Source: an uncultured Oscillospiraceae bacterium (lineage in GTDB: Bacteria > Bacillota > Clostridia > Oscillospirales > Ruminococcaceae). From it: a stretch of DNA of 64,000 bases. The position numbers and the translations under genes were made by a program. The DNA is taken from positions 60,386 to 124,385 of the forward strand of contig CAJUHS010000001.1 in the NCBI GenBank assembly GCA_910586535.1. The letters run 5' to 3'. Positions 33,583-42,036 of this stretch are shown piece after piece; the first letter of the stretch is position 1; each line of letters opens with the position of its first letter. The notes under the pieces were generated by a model. That model searched no databases. It worked only from the letters and a program-made list of their open reading frames with translations, and was not told the origin of the DNA.

Positions 33583-35364
33583 ATGCACGAAAAAATATGC
33601 CAAAAATGCCGTGATATGTCGGCTGATGAAATTCGTGAATATCTCACTTCCGACGAAAAGACAGACAGCATATATATGCAGTGCGATGGCATATCACATA
33701 AGCTTTGCGATATCGCGTCGCTGTTTGTTGCCGCCGCATATATTTCCTGCGGCGAAAATTCCGAAAAGGAATCATTGAGAAAGAATGCTTATCTAACTTT
33801 ATTGAGTGAAGACCGTACAGCTTTTTCCGAAGCATGGCGGCTTATTGACCTACTTACTAATAATATTCCTTATGAAAGCCCTGTAAGTATACGTATTTTA
33901 AAGGGCGGCTCGTATAAGATAAAAAACTATTACCTTGAAAATTACCTTTTGAATGATATCAGAGGTGCAAGCGCACTGCTGACTCATGTTGAAGAGGATA
34001 TTATCCCTGCGATGATATCCGATAAATATATTCCCGAATGTATTGTGTACTCAGGCGGAGGAAATATTTTTGCAATTGTTCCCGAAAGCTGTGATGAAGC
34101 TTTTGCATTGGAGCTTGAGACCCGAGGAAAGGAGCTTCTTATCAGTGCGGATATCGCTTATTATGTAAGTGAAAAGCTTCCGTTTTCCGATATATTCGGC
34201 GAAAATTACAAGAAAAAAATGGCGGAGATCGAAAATTCTCTTAATGAACGTAAAAAGCTTATCGTGAATTGCAGCGCGGAAAGCAAAACGTCATTTTTGG
34301 ACAAGTCTATCTCTGTTACAGCGGATACCGAAGAGGAAAGCTTCAACGCTCCCGTAACAGCCAAAGAGGTTTCGAACAGAAGCATATGCAGCGCCTGCGG
34401 AAAGAGGATAGCTTTTTATTCCGTGGGAGACAAAAAGCTTTGTGCGTCCTGTCTGCATAAGCGTTCTGTAGGTTCTGCTGCAAAACGGAGTAGGTACATA
34501 AAGCTGTATAATAAATATAATTCCGTTCCTGCGCAAATGGTAACAAGTCTCAGCGATATTAAAGATTCCGAGGGATATATTGCAATTATTTACGGTGACG
34601 GAAACAACATGGGAGGAGTTATACAGAATTTCAGAAAAATAACTCAGATGATGGAGTTTTCCCGCGATGTAAAGACGATTACGGCTAAGGCAGCCTTTGA
34701 AGCAATGAGCGAACACAAAATAACTAAATTTGAGGTCGCAGGTCTCGGCGGTGACGATATTTTTGTTATTGTGGAGGGCAAAAAAGCCATACGTTTTACA
34801 ATTTCTCTTATAAAGAAATATAATAAGCAATTTGAAAAATATAAAAGTCAAGACAACGTTTCAACGCTTTCGGCTGGAATTGCCATTGCAAAATGTGAAA
34901 CGCCCATTCAAGTCGTTCTTGAAAAAGCTGAAAACGAGCTTCAAAAAGCGAAAAGCATTGCAAAGCAGAAGCAGGACAACTGCGGCAGCCTTTCGTTCGT
35001 TATTATTGATACTTTTGACGGCGGGAACAGTATTTACGCCAAAAAGGACGATGAGGTCATAAATACAATGCTTCCCTATTATACCGATACGGCGGAAGAT
35101 ATTGTTGCATTTGCCGGCAAAATGAAAAGCAAGAACCGTAAAACAGGGTTGAGAAATATTCTTGACGCATTTGAAAGCGCTGAAAGTACGGAGGAAGCAG
35201 AGTTGTTTCTCCGATACATGAATGCAAAGGAAAAGAAAGCCGAAAACAGAATAGAGCTTTCGGATATATGCGGATATGAAAAAAGCGTCGGATACTATAT
35301 CGGAAACGGACGCAGATATTATATATGGAATGACCTTATGACCATTCTTGACTTTATTGAATAA
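33583..35364 (+). CDS. cas10: Cas10, type III CRISPR large subunit, HD-less
   Basis: A 593-residue signature subunit of a type III effector; on target RNA binding its Palm domains make cyclic oligoadenylates. The catalytic Palm has GLGGDDIFVIVE (GGDD at about residue 389) and the first Palm-like element has IYGDGNNMGGV (about 335). A zinc finger CSACGK ... CASCLHK lies at about 270 to 290. No N-terminal HD nuclease motif is seen: the protein begins directly with a CQKC knuckle and a helical region. It is therefore predicted to signal but not to cut DNA. The helical C-terminus (EEAELFLRYMNAKEK) resembles small-subunit proteins. Confidence 0.93.
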   Translation: MHEKICQKCRDMSADEIREYLTSDEKTDSIYMQCDGISHKLCDIASLFVAAAYISCGENSEKESLRKNAYLTLLSEDRTAFSEAWRLIDLLTNNIPYESPVSIRILKGGSYKIKNYYLENYLLNDIRGASALLTHVEEDIIPAMISDKYIPECIVYSGGGNIFAIVPESCDEAFALELETRGKELLISADIAYYVSEKLPFSDIFGENYKKKMAEIENSLNERKKLIVNCSAESKTSFLDKSISVTADTEEESFNAPVTAKEVSNRSICSACGKRIAFYSVGDKKLCASCLHKRSVGSAAKRSRYIKLYNKYNSVPAQMVTSLSDIKDSEGYIAIIYGDGNNMGGVIQNFRKITQMMEFSRDVKTITAKAAFEAMSEHKITKFEVAGLGGDDIFVIVEGKKAIRFTISLIKKYNKQFEKYKSQDNVSTLSAGIAIAKCETPIQVVLEKAENELQKAKSIAKQKQDNCGSLSFVIIDTFDGGNSIYAKKDDEVINTMLPYYTDTAEDIVAFAGKMKSKNRKTGLRNILDAFESAESTEEAELFLRYMNAKEKKAENRIELSDICGYEKSVGYYIGNGRRYYIWNDLMTILDFIE

Positions 35365-35388
35365 CTTGCGGAAAGGGTTCAGAAGCTT

Positions 35389-35931
35389 ATGAAAAAGGTT
35401 TATACGATAAGTGTTAGGCTGCTTTCAGCTATGCATATAAATGCGGGCGCTGCTCCGGACAGCAAGCGGGTGTTTGTAAAATCGGACGGTATGCCATTTA
35501 TTCCCGCAACACTGATGAAAGGACTTGTACGCGGAAATTTCAATATGCTTATAAATACCTTTGTTCCCGAAAAAGGCTATATTGTTGACGCTCTTTTCGG
35601 AAGCGAGGGGTATAACCGTTCACATTTGATATTTGATAATCTTTTTACAGATCAGCCCCTCGAATATGAAAACAGAGCCAATGTTTCCATAAACAGATAT
35701 ACGAGAAAAAACAATGACAAGGCTCTTGTTTTTTCCGAGGTCGTTTCCCGCAATGACCAAAATTGCGAGGCGGTGGTCTTTAAGGGTGACGTAACGTTCT
35801 GTTATACGGAAGAAACTATTTTATTTGAAAAGCTTTTTCTGGAATCGGTAAAGCTGATAAATTCTATAGGCAGCGGCAAAAGCCGAGGTCTTGGTTATTC
35901 GGAGGTGGATATTAATGAAAAAGCTTGTTAA
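35389..35931 (+). CDS. Cas7-like RAMP (Csm3-type), 180 residues
   Basis: A RAMP-fold backbone protein. The N-terminal strand (VYTISVRLLSAMHINAG), PFIPATLMKGLVRGNF and the glycine-rich end GSGKSRGLGYSEV are standard Cas7/Csm3 features. It is short for the family. It should bind the crRNA spacer region as part of the type III filament. It overlaps the next gene by 17 bases. Confidence 0.82.
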   Translation: MKKVYTISVRLLSAMHINAGAAPDSKRVFVKSDGMPFIPATLMKGLVRGNFNMLINTFVPEKGYIVDALFGSEGYNRSHLIFDNLFTDQPLEYENRANVSINRYTRKNNDKALVFSEVVSRNDQNCEAVVFKGDVTFCYTEETILFEKLFLESVKLINSIGSGKSRGLGYSEVDINEKAC

Positions 35932-37033
35932 ATTCATCTTTGAAAGCGATGTTATTTCCTGCGGAACAAAAACCAACAACAACTTTTTGCAGACCGTCGA
36001 TATTATCAACGGCGCTGTTCTCAGGGCAGCGTTTGCAAACGATATACTAATTGATTGCCCATATGCGGAAGAAATTTTCAACGGCAAAAAATATCAGGCG
36101 GCTTACAGAGGCAGTAAATGCGACAGCTGTGAACACGCACCGGTATGCAGGAAATTCTCCGATATGAGCTTTTCTTTTCTTATGCCCGAAAATTCAATGG
36201 CTGCTCCCTTTACCGCAAAAGCGTGCAAAGCCTGTGGCACAGAACACCCTATTATGGATACTGTAATGGAAAACGGCATACTTCGCTGCAGCCAATGTGG
36301 CGGAAGAATGGAAAACTTAAAGGGTATTATTGATCGTGACGATTTTTCTTCCGTAAAAATCCAACATAGTGTAACAACTCATACTGCAATTGATTTACAT
36401 ACAAGAACTGCAGATAACGGTTCGTTATTTTCTGTTGAAGCAATAAAAATGGGAAGCGTTTATGAATGTGAAATAGACGACTGTGACAGCGGTATGATTT
36501 ATGTTGGAAAGACTGTTTATATCGGAAAATATTCTTCCTGCGGATACGGCAAAATAAAGGTCGCTTCAATAGAAGATGTTCCAAAATATGACGTTAAAAA
36601 GGCAATAGCACAGTTTAATGAGCGTTTCAAATGCAGCGGAGGGAAAAAATATGCGTCGGTACTTTTATTAAGCGATGCAAAGCTTGATATTGACAAGGTC
36701 GGAAACACTCCGGTAACAACTGAGGAATATAAGCGTATCTGGAAGGAACGGCTTTTGGGAATAGACGCTCCTGTCGAGGTCGAACAAATTTATGCGCAGA
36801 ATTTTTTATATAACGGATATGAGATGTCGGGCGGGGATTATAAAATAGTTTCAGAAATGCTTACGGAAAAGGGTTCTTCGGTTAAAATATCATTCGGAGC
36901 GGACGACGAAAGAGCAGTTGATTTTCTTGAAAAGTTGCAAGGAAACGGCATAGGCAGAGACACAAATATTGGGTACGGAAAAATACAGATATGCGGAAAA
37001 ATCCATCGAACAGGCATAGGAGGGACTGTATGA
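35915..37033 (+). CDS. Csx10-like/Cas5-group RAMP with zinc fingers
   Basis: A 372-residue RAMP; the ATG at 35915 is set by GGAGGTGG. The first RAMP part (KKLVKFIFESDVISCG, VLRAAFANDIL) is followed by cysteine pairs CDSCEHAPVC (about residue 69) and CKACG ... CSQCGG (about 103 to 128). The second half ends in GNGIGRDTNIGYGKIQI, a glycine-rich RAMP loop. Length, zinc cysteines and position resemble Csx10, the Cas5-like protein of subtype III-D, which would cap the crRNA 5' handle. The subtype call is an inference. Its stop overlaps the next start (ATGA). Confidence 0.7.
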   Translation: MKKLVKFIFESDVISCGTKTNNNFLQTVDIINGAVLRAAFANDILIDCPYAEEIFNGKKYQAAYRGSKCDSCEHAPVCRKFSDMSFSFLMPENSMAAPFTAKACKACGTEHPIMDTVMENGILRCSQCGGRMENLKGIIDRDDFSSVKIQHSVTTHTAIDLHTRTADNGSLFSVEAIKMGSVYECEIDDCDSGMIYVGKTVYIGKYSSCGYGKIKVASIEDVPKYDVKKAIAQFNERFKCSGGKKYASVLLLSDAKLDIDKVGNTPVTTEEYKRIWKERLLGIDAPVEVEQIYAQNFLYNGYEMSGGDYKIVSEMLTEKGSSVKISFGADDERAVDFLEKLQGNGIGRDTNIGYGKIQICGKIHRTGIGGTV

Positions 37034-37491
37034 ATAAAAAAGATATTATTCAGATCATAAGCAATGTTGAAGCTCAGATCGATAAAAGTATTTTTAAGGA
37101 CGACGATAATAAGGGTATAGGTTGCAATCAGTTTCGAGAGCTTGCAGACATATGCAATAGCGCGGAATGCTATGAAGAGGTCGAGCTTCTGGTCAGATAC
37201 AATGAAGCAAAGGACTGTCCGAAACCGAATAAGCTTCCTAAATCTTGGAATCATTTTATGAAGGACGGCAGGACAACATTTGCTGATATTGTTATTTCTT
37301 GTATGGAAAAGATAAAAGCACAGTCGGACGAAAACAGCTGTTTGGAAAATCTTTCTCTTTTTTTCGGGTATTTCTATTGGAACTCACGTATATGGGCTAC
37401 CGAAAACAGTATGCAAAGTAATGGAGGAAGTTATAAAAATTATAATAAAAAAAATGATAATAATTATAATAAGAAGAAAAGAGGCACCTGA
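37030..37491 (+). CDS. Putative Cas11 small subunit
   Basis: A 153-residue helical protein starting at the ATG that overlaps the previous stop. It has a helical body (VEAQIDKSIFKDDDNKGIG, ELLVRYNEAKD, ENLSLFFGYFYWNSRIW) and an Asn/Lys-rich tail ending NKKKRGT. Small helical proteins at this place in type III operons are Cas11/Csm2-like subunits lining the target-bound strand. Sequence identity to known Cas11 could not be judged, so the role is inferred from size, fold and place. Confidence 0.55.
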   Translation: MNKKDIIQIISNVEAQIDKSIFKDDDNKGIGCNQFRELADICNSAECYEEVELLVRYNEAKDCPKPNKLPKSWNHFMKDGRTTFADIVISCMEKIKAQSDENSCLENLSLFFGYFYWNSRIWATENSMQSNGGSYKNYNKKNDNNYNKKKRGT

Positions 37492-37493
37492 AT

Positions 37494-38201
37494 ATGCTTT
37501 ATGATAAGTTTATTAACAGATATACGGTAACTGGAAAGCTTATTGCAATAGATCCGATACATATAGGTTCTTCGTCCAAGAACTCACTTAATCCTATTGA
37601 TGTTGATGATGCGGTTCTCAAGGATAATAACGGACATCCTATTATTCCGGGAGCTTCTGTAAAAGGAGTGGTACGCTTATATTTTGAATCTGTACTTCGG
37701 GGAATAGACGAGGGAAAAGCTTGTGTTGTGCTTGATAAAGATAAGTGCTGCACGGAAAAAAATAAAGAAGAATTTGAAAAAATAAAAGACCCTCTTGAAA
37801 AAGCGAAAGCAGTTTATGAATGTTCATGCGATGTATGTCGATTATTTGGCGGACGTGAATTTGCCGGAAAGCTTCAGTTCAAGGATTGTTATCTTATAGG
37901 TGAGCCGTCCTATGAACGCCGCGACGGAGTTGCTATAGACAGAAATACGGGAGCTGCCAAGGGAAGCGCTAAATATGATTTTGAGGTCATCTCAAAGGAC
38001 TCTGAATTTGAATTTTATCTTACGGCGGATAATCTTGACGAGCAGCAGAAAAAATATTTTGATTTTATTATAAACGCAATGCAGGAGGGAAATCTTTCGG
38101 TTGGTGGAAAAACAACAAGAGGTCTCGGACGCTTTAAGGTTTACGATTTGAAAATAGATGTAATTACTGCCGACGCTCTGAAAGAAAAATTAGGACTCTG
38201 A
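37494..38201 (+). CDS. csm3: Cas7-like RAMP (Csm3-type), 235 residues
   Basis: A RAMP backbone subunit with an Asp-rich loop NPIDVDDAVLKDNNGHPIIPGAS-type segment (residues about 31 to 52), where Csm3 proteins carry the aspartate that cleaves target RNA every six bases. SVKGVVRLYFE, a C-x-x-C-R-L-F-G-G motif (CDVCRLFGG) and GGKTTRGLGRFKVYD are further Csm3 marks. It is the most Csm3-like of the four Cas7 homologues. It lies two bases after the small-subunit gene. Confidence 0.88.
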   Translation: MLYDKFINRYTVTGKLIAIDPIHIGSSSKNSLNPIDVDDAVLKDNNGHPIIPGASVKGVVRLYFESVLRGIDEGKACVVLDKDKCCTEKNKEEFEKIKDPLEKAKAVYECSCDVCRLFGGREFAGKLQFKDCYLIGEPSYERRDGVAIDRNTGAAKGSAKYDFEVISKDSEFEFYLTADNLDEQQKKYFDFIINAMQEGNLSVGGKTTRGLGRFKVYDLKIDVITADALKEKLGL

Positions 38202-38218
38202 CTGCGGGAGGAAACAAT

Positions 38219-38881
38219 ATGTTTGAGAAATTGAAGTGTACAGCCTGTGCGGAATTCGATCTGGCTGCCGACGGTCCCGTTTTGGTTTCGGAGGGCGTAA
38301 GCAACAAGCCCGATCCTACTCGTCCCGATAATACTTTTATGACAGGGCTTTTAGGTTCAAAGCATGATAAAACAGCTTATGTGATTCCGGGCAGCACAAT
38401 TAAAGGCGTATTAAGGCATCGTATGTTTGACATGATGAGTGATGATAAGGTCGATACGATATTCGGAAAGATCGGCGCAGTAAATCAAAAAAGCAAAATT
38501 AAATTTAATGACGCATATGCGCTTATGGATACGGTTATTACATCGGTAAGACACAGTACGGCAATAGACCCTTGTACGCAGTCGGCAAAGTCTGGTTCAC
38601 TCAATAATATGGAGGTCGTTGAAAAAGGTATTTTCAAGGCGGGCTTTATTTTTAAAAACTATACAAATTTTGAAATGGAAAAATTGCTTCTTTCACTGTA
38701 TGATATTAATGCGGGAGAGGTACGTTTCGGAGGAAAGATAAGCAGAGGCTTCGGGAAAATGAACGTTGAGAATTTTCATATGAAAGTAATCGGCGGTTAT
38801 GACGCAGACCTTAAGCCGAAAAATGGATTGGTATTTGATTCTCTTGAAGCGGCGGCAGAATATTTCGGAAAGGCGGAATAA
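38219..38881 (+). CDS. Cas7-like RAMP, 220 residues
   Basis: A further RAMP backbone subunit. It has an Asp-containing loop GVSNKPDPTRPDNTFMTG, the YVIPGSTIKGVLRHRMF helix and GGKISRGFGKMNVENF at the end. The D-x-T-R-P-D segment could be another RNA-cleaving loop. GGGAGG lies 8 bases upstream of the ATG. Confidence 0.82.
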   Translation: MFEKLKCTACAEFDLAADGPVLVSEGVSNKPDPTRPDNTFMTGLLGSKHDKTAYVIPGSTIKGVLRHRMFDMMSDDKVDTIFGKIGAVNQKSKIKFNDAYALMDTVITSVRHSTAIDPCTQSAKSGSLNNMEVVEKGIFKAGFIFKNYTNFEMEKLLLSLYDINAGEVRFGGKISRGFGKMNVENFHMKVIGGYDADLKPKNGLVFDSLEAAAEYFGKAE

Positions 38882-38883
38882 TA

Positions 38884-39696
38884 ATGTATAACGGACAAAG
38901 TTCGCAGTACCGAAAAAGCTATGATTTTGTACCGTTTGGAAAACGGGAAACTTATATAGCCGACGGTAAGGGAGCATATACAGGGTATATTGATCTGAAT
39001 ATAATCTGCATCAGCAATCTGCATATAGGAAGCGGATACAGTGATTTTGTAGGAACAGGAAAAGAACTTGTAAGCGAAACAATAAAGCTGCACGGAAGGC
39101 CTATTATTCCGGGGGCTACATTTAAGGGAGCTGTCAGAGCAATTGCAGCTGCAGCGTCAAATTCATGCAATCCCAACAGTGTCTGCCGTGGAAACGAGCG
39201 TTGTATCGTATGCGATATATTTGGATCTATGGGCAGGGCGAGCAAGGTTATTTTCCCTGATTTTTGTTCAGAAAATGCTAAAATGAAAGTTGAAACTTTA
39301 AATTTACAATTCTCTCCCCAAAAAAAAAGAGAAGACCAACACGAATATAAATTTTATAGGACAGGCGAAAATAATTACGAAGGCAGTAAGAAAGTAAAAG
39401 CTGAGGTTATTGCATATGACGCTGAATTTTCGGGACGCATATTTTTTAAAAGGCTTACCGAGGAAGAGCTTTCGCTGCTTATGTTTTCAATGGGACTGAA
39501 CAGCAAAGATTTGATCAATCTTAAAATAGGCGGCTTCAAAAACGAGGGCATGGGAGAAGTATATACTGAAGTGATTGCTTTTAAAGCCGATAGTCTTAAT
39601 AAAGACCCTGCCGAGCTTGCAGAACAGTATGTGAATATGAGGTCGGCAAATAAATCGGCAATTGATAAAATTAATGATATTCTTTGCAGCAGGTGA
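38884..39696 (+). CDS. Cas7-like RAMP, 270 residues
   Basis: A RAMP subunit with an N-terminal extension (YDFVPFGKRETYIADGKG), the first strand LNIICISNLHIGSGYSDF, RPIIPGATFKGAVRAIA, cysteines CRGNERCIVCDIFGSMG (C-x-x-C plus the F-G-S-x-G of Csm3/Csm5) and GGFKNEGMGEVYTE. It may take the Csm5-like end position. Two bases separate it from the gene before. Confidence 0.8.
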   Translation: MYNGQSSQYRKSYDFVPFGKRETYIADGKGAYTGYIDLNIICISNLHIGSGYSDFVGTGKELVSETIKLHGRPIIPGATFKGAVRAIAAAASNSCNPNSVCRGNERCIVCDIFGSMGRASKVIFPDFCSENAKMKVETLNLQFSPQKKREDQHEYKFYRTGENNYEGSKKVKAEVIAYDAEFSGRIFFKRLTEEELSLLMFSMGLNSKDLINLKIGGFKNEGMGEVYTEVIAFKADSLNKDPAELAEQYVNMRSANKSAIDKINDILCSR

Positions 39697-39701
39697 TCAA
39701 T

Positions 39702-40040
39702 ATGAAAAGCAAAGCTGAACTTATTGAAATATCCGGAGTACTTGATACTAACGGCAGTTATTGTCCGTTTTACGAATTTGCTTCAAATTACATACAGGGA
39801 ATGAAGGAGCGAGGAAATAAAGACACCAACACTTTTTTCAGTACAGTAAAAACTCTTGGGAACAATTTAAATTTAAGCATAAACAGAAAAGCTATGGGAA
39901 TTACGGGCAACTCAATAGAAAATGCAAAGAAATGGTGTACATATATATGTGCGGCTCGTGAGCTTAAGGATTTGTCTTTGGACGAACTCCATTATGTGAT
40001 TGGATACTGTGCGAGACGAGCAAAAATTTTGGCGAAATAA
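39702..40040 (+). CDS. Small helical cas-operon protein, possible second Cas11
   Basis: A 112-residue protein starting MKSKAELIEISGVLD, behind CAGGTGA. It is helical, with a C-terminal LDELHYVIGYCARRAKILAK, loosely like the L-x-x-x-x-G-Y-x-x-x-x-R-I end of the 37030 protein. It could be a Cas11-type small subunit or a Csx19-like accessory; I cannot decide from sequence. Confidence 0.5.
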   Translation: MKSKAELIEISGVLDTNGSYCPFYEFASNYIQGMKERGNKDTNTFFSTVKTLGNNLNLSINRKAMGITGNSIENAKKWCTYICAARELKDLSLDELHYVIGYCARRAKILAK

Positions 40041-40089
40041 TTGTCGATACAGATTTATTTTATAGCAAGTTTGTAAAGGGTGAATTAGT

Positions 40090-40809
40090 GTGCTTTATCG
40101 TTCTGATTTGTATGTTTGCGGTAATGAAACGGATAAATTGAAATCTGAGATATCTGTTAAAATACACGGTGCAATGATGAAACATATTCCTTCCGAATAT
40201 GCGGAAAAGCTGCATATAAGCGGTTACCACCCTTATTCTATTTACGCTTTCAGATATGGAAACGGTTACATAGTCAGAGTATCGGCGCTTAATGAAGAAG
40301 CTAAGGTAATTATTGATGTTATGTCGAATTTGAAGGAGATCAGGCTTTTCGGCATGAGCAAGCCTCTTACTGTTACAGATGTAAAGCCATACGACCCCGT
40401 AAACGCTGACACAGCAGGGAAGCTTATAAATGGAAAAATGTGCAGAGTGGAGCTTTTAACGCCTGCAATGATAAAAACAGGCGGTTTCCCAAGCAGTATG
40501 CCTGATATTCCCAAGTATTTTTATTCCGTTGTTCTTAAATATAACGCCTTTGAGAATGATGAGCTGAATTTTGAAGATTTTCTGTCAGCATTTAATTTAT
40601 CAAGGCTTGACGCTTACAGCCTGGAAAGTGTAAAATATAATGTAAGCGGACATATTTTCCCCGGAATGAGCGGATATTTTGATATAATTTTTCCGCCGGA
40701 CTCCAAAAAAGCGGAGCTTCTAAAGAAGATATTTTCGTATTCCTCTTACTGCGGCATAGGCGGGAAAACAGGAATGGGAATGGGCGGAGTAACATTGTTT
40801 TCAGAGTAA
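40090..40809 (+). CDS. cas6: Cas6 pre-crRNA endoribonuclease
   Basis: A 239-residue RAMP nuclease that cuts the repeat 8 bases before the spacer. GTG start with AAGGGTGA upstream. The signature C-terminal glycine-rich loop CGIGGKTGMGMGGV is intact. A His in the N-terminal half (KHIPSEYAEKLHISGYHPYS) is the likely catalytic residue. The stem-loop repeat of the adjacent array, ending ATTGAAAC, is its expected substrate. Last gene of the cas operon; no terminator seen behind it. Confidence 0.85.
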   Translation: MLYRSDLYVCGNETDKLKSEISVKIHGAMMKHIPSEYAEKLHISGYHPYSIYAFRYGNGYIVRVSALNEEAKVIIDVMSNLKEIRLFGMSKPLTVTDVKPYDPVNADTAGKLINGKMCRVELLTPAMIKTGGFPSSMPDIPKYFYSVVLKYNAFENDELNFEDFLSAFNLSRLDAYSLESVKYNVSGHIFPGMSGYFDIIFPPDSKKAELLKKIFSYSSYCGIGGKTGMGMGGVTLFSE

Positions 40810-40827
40810 TTAAATAACATTTTTGAT

Positions 40828-40864
40828 AAAACTTAATTATGTATTTCTTTCAAGGTATTATATA
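40828..40864 (+). promoter_or_regulatory. Third copy of the AAAACTTAATT-N16-GTATTATAWA motif
   Basis: AAAACTTAATT at 40828-40838 and GTATTATATA at 40855-40864, spacer 16 bases, identical in layout to the two copies upstream of the tiny-peptide operon. It is 19 bases after the cas6 stop and faces the degraded gene and the CARF/sigma pair. Confidence 0.65.
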
Positions 40865-40923
40865 TCGTAAGTCAAAATAAAACCTTGAAAGGATGGATAA
40901 TCATAAACAAAATTTATTGTAAA

Positions 40924-41358
40924 AGAACTCATTTGGAAGTCTTAACTTTTATGTAACAGACCCTAATAGATCGCATTATTTATGCACAAGACGTTACTAT
41001 CCATCGTTGTATGAAATGTTTAGAAATCCTGTAGCTATTGATAAAGCTGCTGATTTTAAACGTGCTGACAAAAATACTATTCTGATTATGTTTATGGAAA
41101 AACTTCCGGCTTATTTAAGCTATGCAGCAAAATGTAAGGAATACTCAAATAACAGGATAACAAAAGCGTCTCACATACGAAGCATTAACCCCAAAAGAAC
41201 TTCACAAAAATATTGCAGCTAAGCAAATGTACATATTCAATAATATTATTGTACAGATGCAGCCGTTTAAATATTTGGCAGATATAAATACTAAAGCAAT
41301 AGTCAAGGAATTACTGATTAGATATGCAAGCAAGATGTGTGCCAAGTTACAGATGTGA
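40924..41358 (+). pseudogene. Degraded gene between cas6 and the CARF gene
   Basis: Continuous coding-like sequence broken by at least one frameshift. Frame one reads GSLNFYVTDPNRSHYLCTRRY, KAADFKRADKNTILIMFMEKLPAY, LSYAAKCKEYSNNRITKASH; near 41172 the meaning continues in another frame as TYEALTPKELHKNIAAKQM, FNNIIVQMQPFKYLAD, ending about 41358. The beginning near 40905 also seems to need a shift (INKIYCKRTH). I do not recognise the family. It is directly behind the shared promoter motif, so it may once have belonged to that regulon. Confidence 0.5.
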
Positions 41359-41409
41359 TTTAATCAGTAGTTACATAAATAAAAATATTTTTAATAAGGG
41401 AGAAATAAC

Positions 41410-42024
41410 ATGAAAAAATTTATTACATCAATACCTTTTCAGCCTATGGAAGGATTTAAAAAGGTGAGGTACGCCGCACAGGAAAACGACAAATTCCTTG
41501 CTAACAACATTGAAACAAGATATCCGATCATTGTTGCAATAAAAAACAGTGTGCAGAAAGGGGAAAAAATTTATGTTACAATAATTGCGGCAAATGATCA
41601 TCAAAATGTTGAACAAAATAAAAAGTTACTTATCGAAGAGCTTGATTTGATAAAAGCGGATATTGGATTCGAATATGTTTTAAATGAGATTCCAACAACT
41701 ACAGAAGAAACTCCCGAAAAGCATCTGGAGCTTTTTGAACAAATTATCGGTATATTTCAGGAAGACGACGAAATATATGCCGATATAACCTATGGTACAA
41801 AGCCTACACCTATAGTAATGATGATGGCGCTTAGCTATGCTTATGAAATGTGCGGTAACACAGATGTAAAGGCTGTTATTTACGGCGCTAAAAATCATGT
41901 TACCGGAAAAACTGAAATATTTGACGAATCCTGCTTATTCTATATGAATTCCGTAGTTCATAAAATGGCACAGACCAAGCCTTCCGATCCGCTTAAATTC
42001 ATTAGAAATATCCTTGATATGTAA
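41410..42024 (+). CDS. Stand-alone CARF-domain protein
   Basis: A 204-residue protein with the Rossmann-like CARF pattern of cyclic-oligoadenylate sensors: the first strand KFITSIPFQ, an alternating strand/helix middle (KIYVTIIAANDH), and the hallmark DEIYADITYGTKPTPIVMMMALSYAYEM (about residues 117 to 145), which parallels the D-I-T-[HY]-G-x-[RK] stretch of Csx1-type CARF domains. There is no HEPN R-x4-6-H and no PD-D/E-x-K nuclease or membrane segment. It therefore appears to be a pure sensor, or possibly a ring nuclease. It ends 12 bases before a sigma-like gene, in the same direction, right after a type III operon. Confidence 0.75.
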   Translation: MKKFITSIPFQPMEGFKKVRYAAQENDKFLANNIETRYPIIVAIKNSVQKGEKIYVTIIAANDHQNVEQNKKLLIEELDLIKADIGFEYVLNEIPTTTEETPEKHLELFEQIIGIFQEDDEIYADITYGTKPTPIVMMMALSYAYEMCGNTDVKAVIYGAKNHVTGKTEIFDESCLFYMNSVVHKMAQTKPSDPLKFIRNILDM

Positions 42025-42036
42025 GGCGGTGAGAAT

